Both the position numbers and the translations under genes were made by a program. DNA of 64,000 bases from CS4-C045 sp963844115 (GTDB taxonomy: Bacteria; Planctomycetota; Planctomycetia; Pirellulales; UBA7805), in NCBI GenBank assembly GCA_963844115.1, contig CAWJNN010000012.1, positions 1 through 64,000 on the forward strand, written 5' to 3'. Below the pieces are notes generated by a model. It was not told the DNA's origin, did not search any database, and was given only the letters and a program-made list of their open reading frames with translations. Shown here in pieces: positions 10,464 through 21,230 of the stretch. The first letter of the stretch is position 1, and each line of letters begins with the position of its first letter.

Positions 10464-10622
10464 GGCGGCCGAATATCGACCCCAGTAATTTTGCCAGCAA
10501 GTAGGCTGGGACTTGGTTCGGCCTACGAAGTCTGAATTGACGTTAAACAATCCAAAAGAATATGGGATGGCTCGAGTTTCAGTGGGAATTCCACTTCCTG
10601 GAGTGCCGGCTAAAATGCTGGT

Positions 10623-12713
10623 ATGTCCCAACAGCCTGAAACGTCTGCGGAAGACGCGCTCGCGACGCCCGTGCAGTTTCTAAAGAAGGTTGGCCCTCAG
10701 CGGGCCGAACTTCTGAATCGCCTGGGCCTCCACACCGCGCGCGACGTTCTGTTTTTCTTCCCGCGCGACTACCAGGATCTTACCGACGTTCGCGAGATCA
10801 GTGAGCTTGAAGAAGACAAGCTGGTGAGCGTTTTCGGGCAAATTGAGGAAATCGAGCTGCGCAGTCCGAGGCCGGGGCAGTCCATCCTGGGAGTTCTGAT
10901 TCGCCAGGGTAGCGGCTACTTGCGCGATCTGGTTTAATCAACCCTTTATGCAAAATCGCATGCGCGAGGGTCAAAACGTTCTGCTGTCCGGCAAGGCCAA
11001 GTTGCGCGGGATGCGATGGGAGATGGCACATCCGCGCATCCAGACCATTGATGCCGAGGACGGCCAGGCGGAAGGTAGGCTGCTGCCGGTTTATCCCCTG
11101 ACGGACGGCTTGAACCAAGGGCAGGTGCGGCGCGTGGTCGAGTCGGCGCTGGAAATGTACGTTGACGACGTCGAAGAAGTATTCGCCGATGACTTCCTCG
11201 CGGCGCACCAGTTGTTACCCATTCACGACGCGCTGCGCGCGATTCATTTTCCCGCGAACCACGATTTGCAACGGCGTGGACAGTATCGGTTCGTTTATCA
11301 AGAGCTGTTGATGCTGCAACTGGCGTTGGTCTTGCGAAGAAATCTGCCGCACAGCTTAGGGACGGCACCCCTGTTAACGATCGATGCCAAGATCGATGCG
11401 CGGATCCGCCGGCGGTTTCCCTTTGAGTTGACGGCGGGTCAAGAAGAAGCCGTCAAGGAAATCGCCCACGACATGGGACAAGCTCACCCGATGAATCGTC
11501 TATTGCAGGGCGACGTCGGCAGCGGCAAGACCGTCGTGGCCCTGTATTCGACGTTGCTGGCTGTCGCACACGGGCACCAGGTGGCCATCATGGCGCCCAC
11601 CGAAGTGCTCGCGCGACAACATGCCCGCGTGCTCGGCCAATTCCTTCAAGCCAGCCAGGTGCAGACCGCGCTGCTGGCAGGTGGAATCGGTGCGGGTGAG
11701 CGTCGGAGAGTGCTGGAAGGAATGAGCAACGGTGACATTGATGTCGTCATCGGGACGCACGCGCTGGTGCAATCGGGTGCCAGGTTCTCGAAACTGGGGC
11801 TGGTCATTATCGACGAGCAACATAAATTCGGCGTTCAACAACGAGCGGTACTGCGGCAAGCTGATACTCAACCTCATTACCTGGTCATGACGGCGACGCC
11901 GATTCCGCGTACCGTCACGATGGCGCTGTTCGGCGACCTGGACGTAACCACGATGCGTGATTTTCCTCCCGGCAGGCAACCCGTGCACACCTATCTGGCG
12001 ACCGAGGAACAGCGGGGACAATGGTGGGAATTCTTTCGCAACAAGTTGCAAGAAGGCCGACAGGGCTACGTGATTACGCCATTGGTTGAAGAATCAGAAT
12101 CGTGGAACGTGACCAGCCTTGCCGAGGCCTTTGAGGAACTGGCCAACGGAGAATTAGAAGCATTCCGTCTGGGCTTGATCCACGGCCGCATGTCCTCCGG
12201 TGAAAAAGACCAAGCGATGAACGATTTCCATAGCGGGACGACGCAGGTGCTTGTTGGCACGACGGTGGTGGAGGTCGGCGTGGATGTCCCGAACGCCACG
12301 GTGATGACGATCGAAGGCGCCGAGCGTTTTGGGCTGGCTCAATTGCACCAGCTGCGAGGCCGCATTAGTCGAGGCGCTGCATCCCGGCTACTGCAGCCTG
12401 TTTGCGGATATCACATCGGACGAGGCCGGACAGCGACTGAAGGCCTTCGTTGGCACCACCGACGGTTTTGAATTGGCCGAGCTCGATTTTCAGTTGCGCG
12501 GTCCTGGTGATTTATTCGGGACCCGACAACACGGCCTGCCACCCTTACGAATTGCCGACCTGGTACGCGACGCCGCCATCGTCGAAGTCGCGAAAGGACG
12601 CCACGGCCATGTTGCAAGACGACCCCGGCATGGTCCAGCCGGCGATGGCCGAACTGCGTCGTCGCGTGCTCGTCCGTTATGGCCATGTGCTGGACTTGGG
12701 CGACGTCGGTTGA
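10623..12713 (+). CDS. recG: ATP-dependent DNA helicase RecG (three frameshifts)
   Basis: The N-terminal wedge region (residues 1-100: FLKKVGPQRAELLNRLG) is followed by the OB-type domain (QNRMREGQNVLLSGKAK) and the helicase core. The core has the Walker A segment LLQGDVGSGKTVVALY, motif II IIDEQHKFG, motif III TATPIPRT, and motif VI QLRGRISRG. The C-terminal end reads DLFGTRQHGLPPLRI. RecG remodels stalled replication forks and Holliday junctions. The reading frame breaks near 10925, 12370 and 12590. Each break restores conserved RecG sequence in the next frame, so I treat this as one gene with indels. A hairpin follows the stop. Confidence 0.85.
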
Positions 12714-12739
12714 ATGCCAGATTGATTGGCCACCCACCT

Positions 12740-12759
12740 CACCCTCCCTTGGGAGGGTG
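12740..12759. terminator. Hairpin after recG
   Basis: CACCCTCCC and GGGAGGGTG form a perfect 9-bp stem with a 2-base loop just after the recG stop, between recG and the convergent release-factor-like gene. There is no long T-run, so it may be a weak or bidirectional terminator. Confidence 0.5.
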
Positions 12760-12844
12760 GGTGAATTCAATTGATTCGGCGACCTTGCGCTACGCACCGC
12801 TTGCAGGCTAAACACGTACGCATTCCGTCCTATTCTTTCCGCAA

Positions 12845-13336
12845 CTATTTCATTGGATGAAAGCCGTGATCGGCGCGCGCCTGATTGAGTTGCTGAAAGG
12901 CTTTCGGCTCCAGCTTGACTAGCTTCAACAGCTGGGACGGCGTGCAGCCAAGTACCGTTGCAGCTTCCGACATATCGTATCGCTGGTCGGCAATGGCATC
13001 CAAGGCGATTGCCAGCATGGCGGGATAGTCACGATGCGACGGATTGATCGACAGTCGTCCGCTTGCGCAGCGAGTCTGCCAGACGGACGACGCAGCGTCC
13101 GCCTCGCCCCGTACGGAAACTGCCATGTTCAGTCGCAGGCGAAAGACCGCTTTGGCGAGATTTTCAGCCCGACTTCGACGTTCAGACGCTTCGGCACGGA
13201 TCCCGGTCGCCTTGTGCGTAATGACCACCGCGGTCTCGACCTTGTTGCGACGCTGGCCGCCGGGTCCGCCGCGACGCATCTGTTTGACGTCGCAAGCGTT
13301 CAGCAATTCACTTTCAGAAAGCAAAGCGGGATGCAT
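12845..13336 (-). CDS. Peptide chain release factor-like protein (GGQ domain)
   Basis: A protein of about 163 residues with the class I release-factor catalytic loop RRGGPGGQRRNKVETAV near residue 25. It lacks the codon-recognition domain of PrfA and PrfB. Such stand-alone GGQ proteins hydrolyse peptidyl-tRNA on stalled ribosomes (ArfB-like), or are planctomycete relatives of unproven function. The C-terminal half is helical and unlike ArfB's basic tail. I take the ATG at 13336; a GTG at 13375 would add 13 residues. Confidence 0.75.
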   Translation of the reverse strand: MHPALLSESELLNACDVKQMRRGGPGGQRRNKVETAVVITHKATGIRAEASERRSRAENLAKAVFRLRLNMAVSVRGEADAASSVWQTRCASGRLSINPSHRDYPAMLAIALDAIADQRYDMSEAATVLGCTPSQLLKLVKLEPKAFQQLNQARADHGFHPMK

Positions 13337-13425
13337 GGTCAATGAACATGTTCGACAATTAAGCAAATTTGCCACCCATTAAACTCGACGCCCGCGCACA
13401 CAGCTGCGGAAGGAGTCTTAGGGTC

Positions 13426-13498
13426 CCCTCACCCTCCGAGGCCGTCGCAGGATTCAGATCCCCTCGAATCGACGGGCGTCGGAGGCCCATCGTTCGAA
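13426..13498. repeat. Dispersed palindromic element, copy A
   Basis: An imperfect inverted repeat with arms around CCTCCGAGGCCGTCGCAG and CGAATCGACGG...TCGGAGGCCCATCGT. Its core wording recurs at 19541-19616, including the central CGTCGCAG and CGAATCGACGG. It lies just past the end of putA. It is probably a REP-like or MITE-like intergenic element. Confidence 0.6.
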
Positions 13499-13512
13499 TT
13501 TCAAATCCTTGA

Positions 13513-16500
13513 CTATCGCGGCTCGTCACGTTCTTCACCCGTGCGGCCTCCGAGATTGCCGTACCGATGATAGCTGACCGACAGGCTCTGTTCCGTCAAA
13601 TACCACAAAAGCTCAATACGACCGCACTTCATCACGGGTCGGTCCGCGATGTAGATTCCGGTCTCGGCGACGGTCTCACGGACCAGTCTTGGTACGCGCT
13701 CAGCGGATGCGTACCGGACGCGATCCGTTTGTCGATCGCGAATGACCTGCGCAACCGCGCATCCGTCTCTTCGACAAACTCAATGCCGCCGGCCCACGCA
13801 ACAGTCAAGTTCTCTAAGGCCTTGACCGCCATCGTGCTTTCACCCGGCAGCAGGCTGATGGTAACACGGCTACCGACCACTCTCGCGGCGCAGGGCGCGT
13901 GCGAACAGGTCGAAAAACGTATCCTCGGAATGACATCGAATCCGCACTTCGGCCACGGACTGATATCGGCGGAAATTGTCCTCGCCGATCAGGCGAAAAT
14001 GATCGTGAGCCCGGCCAAATTCTTCTCGTTGATAGAAATCGTAGCTGGCGATCGCCGTCATCACGTCGGCTATCTGCCCTGACGGGTAACTCGGGTCGTC
14101 TGTTAAATCCGACAACTTCTCGTGCAGACCCTGCAATTGCGGGTCTTGCAGATCGTCGCTCGTCTCCGGCATCCGCTGATCGCTAAATCTCATGAATGGG
14201 GCGACATAGTTTGGTCCGCCTGCCTTGACGCCGGGACCGAATGCCGATTTTCCCAACCCGCCAAAGGGCTGCCGCAGGACGATCGCACCGGTGGTTGAGC
14301 GGTTGATATACAAGTTGCCGGCGCGAATGCTGTGCTGCCACAATTCTTGTTCACGGTCGTCCAGGCTTTCCAACCCGGAGGTCAGGCCGTAGCCGGTTGC
14401 ATTCACAATCTTGATCGCGTCGCTCAGATTTTTGGCTTTGATGACGGCCAATACGGGACCGAAAAATTCCGTCAGGTGGGTGTAGCTGCCGGGGCTGACA
14501 TCCCATTTGACCCCTGGGCTAAACAGCTGTGGATTCGTTTCGTCGCGCCGCGGCCTGACCGCCCAGGACTCGTCCGATTCAAGCTCTTTCAAGCCGACCT
14601 CCAGGTCACCGCCGGGTGGTCGGATCAGCGGGCCAACTCGACGCTGCACTTCCCAAGACGAACCGACGTCCAGGCTTTCGATCGCGTCGCACAATTCCTC
14701 CCGAAACTGCGGATCGTCGTAGACCTCTTCTTCTAGAATCAACAGCGACGTGGCCGAGCACTTCTGGCCGCTATGGCTGAAGGCCGAATGCACGACGTTC
14801 TTAATCGCCTGGTCACGATCCGCCAGGGAAGTCACGATCGTCGCGTTTTTGCCACCCGTCTCGGCATGCAGGTTCATGTCGGGTCGATGGCGCAACATGG
14901 AAGCGGCCGTTTCCGTTCCGCCCGTCAGAATCACGGCGTCGACCTGCTGGTGAGAAACCAGATGCTGTCCTTCGCTAGCTCCAGAGCAGGGAAGAAATTG
15001 CAACGTGCGTTTGGAAATCCCCCCTCGCCAAAAACACTGGCAAAGATACCAGGCCACCAGCACGGTATCGGAGGCCGGCTTCAACAGAACGGTGTTCCCC
15101 GCCGCCAGGGCCGCGGCAATTCCACCGCAGGGGATCGCGATCGGAAAGTTCCACGGAGAAACCACCGCCACGACGCCTATCCCGTTCGCATCAATGCCAG
15201 GTAGATCCGCCAGCTGCGCGGCTGCGCCGATAGTATTCGACGAAATCGACCGCTTCGGAAACTTCGGGATCCGACTCGGTGAGAATCTTGCCGCCATCGG
15301 CCAAGGCGGCTCCGATCAGATCGCCACGGGCGGCGCGAATCTCGTCAGCGACTCGGGCCAGAACCTCGCTACGCTGTGCCCAGTTCTTGTCACGCCAGCC
15401 GTCCGGATCAGACGCCGCGGACGCGACCGCACGATCGACATCCTCGGCGGTCGCCTGTCGATATCGCCCGACGACTGTCCCTGGACGTGAGGGATCATAA
15501 CAGTCGCGAACGGCTCGGTCGTCCACGATCTCCTGACCATCGATGACCAACGGGATCTGTTCAGCCTGTTCTTCGCAGCGAGGCCGCCACTGCTCGATCA
15601 GCCTTTCCGCCCATTCGATATTCTGCGGCAACGCGAAGTCCGTGTCCGGCTCGTTCGTAAAAGCCGCGCCATCACCGAACGGGCCAGCAGCCGACGGTGC
15701 CAGTTGCGTCGATCCTGGTTTCGCCGTGGCTGATCGCTCAGCGTTTCGATCGCCTCGAAAGATTCAACGAAGCTCTGTGCCAGCCGATCCCAATCGGGGC
15801 TGTCGACTTCCACCTTGAAGGCATGTCGCAGGAAATTATCAGGCCCAGTATTCTCGTCCAGGCGGCGCACGAGGTACCCAATCGCGTAAATGAAGTCTTC
15901 CTTCTTACAGGCCGGCGCATACAGCAGCAAGTTTTTGTAGAGCTGAAACAGTGCTCGTCGCTGGTGGTTGGCCATTCCTTCCAACATTTCGATCTGAACC
16001 TGGTCCAACGCATTCCGCTCGGCGGCCAGCACCAGTCCGTAAGCGACATCAAACAGGTTATGCGAGGCGATTCCCAGGCGGACGGCGAGAAGATTTTCCT
16101 CTCGCATCCCTTCGTTCAACATACGCTTGTAATTGGCGTCGGTCTCTTTTTTCGTTTTGAACGGTGCTTGTGGCCATCCGTGCAGCGACGCCTCGACGCG
16201 TTCCATCTCCATGTTAGCGCCTTTCACGATCCGAAGCGTTATGGGCGCACCGCCGGCAGCAACTCGTTGCCGCGCCCACTCGTTGATCTGTAGCTGAGTG
16301 CGGAACGAATCCGGGACGTACGCCTGCAGGGCGATTCCTGCGGAGACGTTTTGCAAACCGGGACGATCCAGCGTACGCATGAAGGCCTCGGCCGTGATCG
16401 CCACGTCGCGGTATTCCTCCATGTCCAGGTAGACAAACTTCGGCACCAGTGTGCCATCGGCGCGTGTGAAACGCTCCTTCGCGGCGGCGCGGTACAACAA

Positions 16501-17199
16501 TTCCAGGCGGTTGCACAGCACCGTCAACGTGTGTTCGCGGGCGATCGGGAGAATCTGGGAGAAGATCGTCGAGATCTTTACGGAAATGACTTCCAGTTCC
16601 GGCAGTTGCAGCGAACGCAAGTACGAATTTAATCGTTGCTCGGCTGCCCGTTCACCCAAGAGGGCTTCACCCAAATAGTTGACGTTCATGCGCACGCCTT
16701 CCTGACATCGCGCATCCAGATGTTCGGTCAGCATCTCCTTTTCCGCTGGCAAGATGACGTTGGCCGTTTCGTGTTGCATCTTTTCCTTGACCAGTGGTAC
16801 GGCCACCCCTGGCAGGTAACTGCCAAACGATTGAAATCCTTTGAGAAGCGTGCGGTCCAAGGGGCTGAAGAAACGGGGGATGCCCTGCACATCCAGAATA
16901 TGCACCAACTGGTCAACGGCGCGATGTGGTACTTCAGAACGAAAGGCCTGGTCCGTCAACTGCAGCAGGGTCGTCTTATCGTGAGCGTTCTGGATCATGC
17001 GATCCAGTTCGGCCTGCTGCCGACGCTCCTGCGGAGTCTGTAATTCCGTGGCCGTCCTTTGAAGTTCACGTGCCAGGTAGATCGCCTTTTGAATCGAAGG
17101 GTCTCGCGAGGACTTCGCTTCCGGTCGAAATTCGCCCAACAACCGCTCGACATCATGCCGCCGGCCCGCATCCTTACGCTGGTCGTCCTTGCCGTTCAT
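13513..17199 (-). CDS. putA: Bifunctional proline dehydrogenase / P5C dehydrogenase PutA (several frameshifts)
   Basis: The N-terminal half (17199 to about 15630) is a proline dehydrogenase barrel (KFVYLDMEEYRD, TLRIVKGANMEMER, ASHNLFDVAYGL, then YAIGYLVRRLDENTGPDNFL). The C-terminal half is an aldehyde dehydrogenase for glutamate semialdehyde (VVSPWNFPIAIP, LKPASDTV, AETGGKNA with the general base Glu, and SHSGQKCSATS with the catalytic Cys). Together they oxidise proline to glutamate. Frames change near 15630, 15200, 13890 and 13765. The true C-terminus (GGRTGEERDEPR, stop at 13513) is visible only after joining all frames. Total length is about 1,229 codons. The ribbon-helix-helix repressor domain of enterobacterial PutA is absent, so it should be enzyme only. 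Confidence 0.85.
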
Positions 17200-17404
17200 G
17201 CGACTACCTGATTACCGATCGAACGATCAAATCAAAACTCACGGATTTTCTATCATCCGTGGGTCGGCTTTGCCATCCGTGGGCCTGTTCCAGCTTTGCC
17301 GGAATCTTGTATGCTAGTGCGTTGAAGGCCCGTCTTTCGGCGGAAAGTCCATTGGCTAAAGGCCAGACTCCAGTATTCGCCCGATTTTTGACCATCAGCT
17401 CGAC

Positions 17405-18187
17405 ATGACGAACCACTCCGGCCCGCGACCTTTCGTCCTATCCGAAGCCAATTATCGGCAGTTATTGGACGACCGTCCTCGCGTCGCTATTTTACCCTGG
17501 GGTGCGACCGAAGCGCACAATTACCATCTTCCCCACGGTTCCGACATCATCGAATCCGAGGCCGTCGCGATACGAGCCGCGGAGATTGCCCATCAGCGCG
17601 GCGCAAGACCTCTGGTTCTGCCTCCCATTCCGTTCGGCAATAACGCTCAGCAACAGGATCAGGTCGCCACGATTCACATGTCGACGTCGACCGCCGGCGC
17701 GGTCCTGGACGATGTCGTTGCGAGTCTCAAACGACAAGGGATCGATCGCCTGGTAATCCTGAATGGACACGGTGGCAACGAATTCAAGCCGCTGGTCCGC
17801 GACGCTCAGCTGAAACACCAGATTTTAATCGTGGTCCTGAACTTTTGGGATGTCTGTCCGGAAAAGGAAGACGAGATCTTCGACATCCCCGGCGATCACG
17901 CGCACGAAATGGAAACCTGTCTGCTGATGCACTTGCGTCCCGATCTGGTTGTCCTCGACCAGGCAGGCCCTGGAACGCGTGTCCCCTTTGCGATCGACGG
18001 CTTCCAACAAACCGGAGCCTGGACGCCGCGTCCCTGGTCCGCATCGCACCCGGATACAGGTTCCGGCAATCCCTCCCAGGCGACGGCTGAAAAAGGTAAG
18101 CGCTATTTTGATATCATCACAAATGCGATCGCGGGATTTCTCGTGAATCTTGACAGAGCCGAAAAAGGAGACTCGCCTTATCTGTGA
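17405..18187 (+). CDS. Creatininase-family amidohydrolase
   Basis: A 260-residue protein with the family's metal-binding pattern. GATEAHNYHLPHGSD near residue 34 supplies Glu, His and Asp ligands, NGHGGN is near residue 120, and DHAHEMET is near residue 160. Members hydrolyse cyclic amides or act in cofactor pathways, such as creatininase itself or MftE-like peptidases. The substrate cannot be read from sequence. It stands first in a plus-strand run ahead of the aminotransferase and glycolate oxidase genes, with a 100-bp gap before the next start. Confidence 0.8.
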   Translation: MTNHSGPRPFVLSEANYRQLLDDRPRVAILPWGATEAHNYHLPHGSDIIESEAVAIRAAEIAHQRGARPLVLPPIPFGNNAQQQDQVATIHMSTSTAGAVLDDVVASLKRQGIDRLVILNGHGGNEFKPLVRDAQLKHQILIVVLNFWDVCPEKEDEIFDIPGDHAHEMETCLLMHLRPDLVVLDQAGPGTRVPFAIDGFQQTGAWTPRPWSASHPDTGSGNPSQATAEKGKRYFDIITNAIAGFLVNLDRAEKGDSPYL

Positions 18188-18287
18188 GCTTCACGGTAGG
18201 GGTTCGGATTCGAAGCAAGGGGTCGGGAGTCTCGCCGTAACGTGCTGGGATGGACGCACCAGGCTCATCTAGGAGATATTCAACGCT

Positions 18288-19490
18288 ATGTCACTGATAC
18301 CACCAGGCATTAATCCTCCGATTCGAGTGCTGATGGGTCCCGGCCCCAGCGATATTCATCCACGTGTCTTGACGGCCCTGTCACGGCCAACGGTCGGACA
18401 CTTGGACCCGTACTACCTGCACATCATGGACGAAATGCAGGGAATGTTGCGCCAGGTCTTTCGCACGGAGAACAAATTGACCTTTGCCGTCAGCGGAACG
18501 GGTTCGGCGGGCCAAGAAGCGACCGTTATGAACCTGGTCGAACCCGGCGATTCGGTCGTGGTTGGCGTGAACGGCGTCTTCGGCGAGCGTTTAGCGGACA
18601 TGGCTGAACGTGCCGGAGGGGTTGTCACGCGCGTCCAACGACCCTGGGGCGAAATCTTTACGCCGGACGATCTGAAAGACATCATTGCGTCTGCCAAACC
18701 TAAGGTCGTTGCCATGGTGATGGCAGAGACCTCTACCGGTGCCCGGCAGCCGATTGAAGAAATTTCCAAGCTTGTCCATGATTCGGGGGCTCTACTGCTG
18801 GTCGATACCGTGACCGCCTTGGGCGGCATCCCGGTCGAAGTGGACGACTGGCAGATCGACGCGGTTTATTCGGGTACGCAAAAGTGCCTCAGCTGTCCGC
18901 CCGGTTTGGCGCCCGTTTCCTTCAGCCAACGTGCCGTCGATGCGATTCACAGCCGCAAATCGAAAGTACACAGCTGGTACCTCGACGTGACGATGCTGTC
19001 GTCCTATTGGGGCGAGGACCGGGTGTATCATCATACGGCGCCGATCAACATGACCTATGCCTTGCACGAAGCCCTGCGCATCGTTTTGGAAGAAGGCTTG
19101 GATCCGTGTTTCGTTCGTCATCGGCTGAACCACGAGGCATTGGCTGCCGGGCTGGCGGCATTCGGTATTGAATACGCCGCGCAGGATGGTCACCGCCTTC
19201 CCCAGCTGAATGCCGTCCATGTACCGGACGGGATCGACGAGGCCCGGATTCGTAGCCGGCTGTTACAGGAATTTGGCATTGAGATTGGCGGCGGGCTGGG
19301 GGCTTTCAAAGGGAAAGTGTGGCGCATCGGCCTGATGGGATATACGGCGCGACCCAACAACGTTTTGCTTCTGCTCAGCGCGTTAGATCAATTGCTCGCC
19401 GACGAAGAACACGCGTTTGAACGTGGCTCCGCGGTAGCGGCGGCAACTGAGCGATATCGCAAAGAGCAGCTACGTGAGAAAATTGCGTAG
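18288..19490 (+). CDS. Alanine-glyoxylate aminotransferase family (class V PLP)
   Basis: A 400-residue class V aminotransferase. The N-terminal segment MGPGPSDIHPRVL, the Gly-rich SGTGSAGQEATVMN and the PLP-lysine segment SGTQKCLSCPPGLAP (about residue 200) match serine/alanine-glyoxylate aminotransferases. The likely reaction is glyoxylate plus an amino donor to glycine. An AGGAGA ribosome binding site lies 9 bp before the ATG. The neighbouring glycolate oxidase genes make glyoxylate, so the two fit as one pathway. Whether the donor is alanine or serine is not resolved. Confidence 0.85.
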   Translation: MSLIPPGINPPIRVLMGPGPSDIHPRVLTALSRPTVGHLDPYYLHIMDEMQGMLRQVFRTENKLTFAVSGTGSAGQEATVMNLVEPGDSVVVGVNGVFGERLADMAERAGGVVTRVQRPWGEIFTPDDLKDIIASAKPKVVAMVMAETSTGARQPIEEISKLVHDSGALLLVDTVTALGGIPVEVDDWQIDAVYSGTQKCLSCPPGLAPVSFSQRAVDAIHSRKSKVHSWYLDVTMLSSYWGEDRVYHHTAPINMTYALHEALRIVLEEGLDPCFVRHRLNHEALAAGLAAFGIEYAAQDGHRLPQLNAVHVPDGIDEARIRSRLLQEFGIEIGGGLGAFKGKVWRIGLMGYTARPNNVLLLLSALDQLLADEEHAFERGSAVAAATERYRKEQLREKIA

Positions 19491-19540
19491 CTGGAATCGC
19501 AGTCGTGCAACATTCAGCCATCGTCGACCGTAAGTTTTTC

Positions 19541-19616
19541 AGTACGATGGGTCTCCGAACCCGTCGCAGCTTTTGACACCAGTCCGAATCGACGGCCTCG
19601 GAGGGCCATCGTACGA
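19541..19616. repeat. Dispersed palindromic element, copy B
   Basis: The left arm at 19541-19569 (AGTACGATGGGTCTCCGAAC...) and right arm at 19587-19616 (CGACGGCCTCGGAGGGCCAT...) are inverted copies of each other over about 25 bp with four mismatches. The element is related to 13426-13498. It lies between the aminotransferase and glcD. Confidence 0.65.
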
Positions 19617-19684
19617 GTCGTTCGGACAACCTTCACAGTCCCGCCGCGCCGGGACTGAGCTACGACGGAGACGACCCACGAGCC

Positions 19685-21139
19685 ATGACCAGCGATCTCA
19701 CCGACTTCTATCGCGACTTGGCCGAGATCTTTCCTGCGGACCGTTTGTTGACAGGTCCTGCCGAGGTCGTACCGTATGAGTCCGACGGACTCACGGCTTT
19801 TCGAGCGAAGCCGTCAGGGGTCGTCTTGCCAATCGCGGCGGAAGAGGTCGTCGCGACGGTACGACTCTGCTATCAGCACAACGTCCCCTTCATGGTGCGC
19901 GGAAGTGGCACTAGCCTAAGCGGTGGGTCCGTCCCGATCGAACACGGCCTGGTCATCGGCATGAATCGGATGAACCGGATTTTGAAGTACGAACCACGAA
20001 AGCGCTTTGCGGTGGTCGAGCCAGGGGTTATCAATTCGAAGATCACGCAACGGGCAGCAGCGGACGGACTCTACTACGCGCCCGATCCGTCAAGCGGCCC
20101 TGTCTGTACGATCGGCGGCAACGTCGCGTTCAATTCCGGCGGTGCGCATTGTCTGAAATACGGAATGACCGCCAATCATGTGCTAGGGCTGAAGGTCGTC
20201 TTACCGGACGGAGACGTCGTCCAGTTGGGTGGTCAAAGTCTGGAGATGGTCGGACCCGACGTGACCGGCATGTTCATCGGATCGGAAGGACTGTTCGGCA
20301 TCGCGTTAGAAATCACGGTCCGACTGTTGCCGAAGCCCGAAACCTTCCGCACGATGATTGCCGCCTACGATTCGCTAGCCGCCGCGGGCCACGCCGTTTC
20401 CAGTGTCGTCGCGTCAGGCCTACTGCCGGGCGCGATGGAGATCATGGACCGCCTGGCGATGGACGCAGCGCAAGCCGGCGTCGGTGTCCAGTATCCAGCC
20501 GCCGCGAAGGCGGTATTGATCGTGGAACTAGAAGGTCCGGGCGAGGAAGTTGCGTGCGAAGAACGGCGACTGTTGAAGGTCATCGAAGAATCGGGGGCGT
20601 TTGAGGTCCACGTCGCAAAGGACGAAGCAGAACGGATGTCGATTTGGAAAGGCCGCAAAAGTGCATTCTCGGCGGTCGGTCGGCTGAGTCCCGACTTTAT
20701 CGTTCAGGACGGTGTCGTTCCCCGCTCGAAGCTGGGTGCCGCGTTAGCCGAAATTGAACAGATCGGCGATCGACATGGCTGCCGGATCGCCAACGTGTTT
20801 CACGCCGGCGACGGAAATCTTCACCCCCTGATTCTTTACGATGGCCGCGAAGACGGCGCCTTGGACAAAGCGGAAGCATGCCTCGCGGAAGTCATGCGAT
20901 TGTGTATTCGGCTGGGCGGGTCGATTACCGGCGAGCATGGTGTCGGCCTGGAAAAACGCGCCTACCTGAAGGAAATGTTCAGCCAAACCGACATGCAGTT
21001 TATGTACCAGCTCCGCGATGCGGTCGACCCGAAACGGCTGGCCAATCCCGGCAAGATGCTTGCGAGCGCCGATGCCCCGGCGCTCACCATGCACGGCTAT
21101 CACCCGTTGGAAAAACAGGGCGTGATTTTTAGGGATTAG
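19685..21139 (+). CDS. glcD: Glycolate oxidase FAD-linked subunit GlcD
   Basis: A 484-residue FAD-binding oxidase of the GlcD/D-lactate dehydrogenase family. The PCMH-type FAD site reads MVRGSGTSLSGGSVP (about 75-90) and GGNVAFNSGGAHCLKYG (about 145-160). The C-terminal FAD-oxidase domain carries NVFHAGDGNLHP and GSITGEHGVGLEKRAYL. With GlcE and GlcF it oxidises glycolate to glyoxylate at the membrane, passing electrons to quinone. It is intact, the usual length, and followed by glcE after a 91-bp gap. Confidence 0.9.
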   Translation: MTSDLTDFYRDLAEIFPADRLLTGPAEVVPYESDGLTAFRAKPSGVVLPIAAEEVVATVRLCYQHNVPFMVRGSGTSLSGGSVPIEHGLVIGMNRMNRILKYEPRKRFAVVEPGVINSKITQRAAADGLYYAPDPSSGPVCTIGGNVAFNSGGAHCLKYGMTANHVLGLKVVLPDGDVVQLGGQSLEMVGPDVTGMFIGSEGLFGIALEITVRLLPKPETFRTMIAAYDSLAAAGHAVSSVVASGLLPGAMEIMDRLAMDAAQAGVGVQYPAAAKAVLIVELEGPGEEVACEERRLLKVIEESGAFEVHVAKDEAERMSIWKGRKSAFSAVGRLSPDFIVQDGVVPRSKLGAALAEIEQIGDRHGCRIANVFHAGDGNLHPLILYDGREDGALDKAEACLAEVMRLCIRLGGSITGEHGVGLEKRAYLKEMFSQTDMQFMYQLRDAVDPKRLANPGKMLASADAPALTMHGYHPLEKQGVIFRD

Positions 21140-21230
21140 TGCTTTGTCACGGCTTATGCCGTGACAAAACACGTGTGTGCCTCCAAGTCTGGATTTTGGG
21201 GTTTGCTGGTGTACGGGATTTTTAGGAACG

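Noticed and set aside
13567..14082. Plus-strand ORF near the end of putA
   Set aside because: Antisense to the C-terminal P5C dehydrogenase part of putA, whose conserved sequence is visible on the minus strand.
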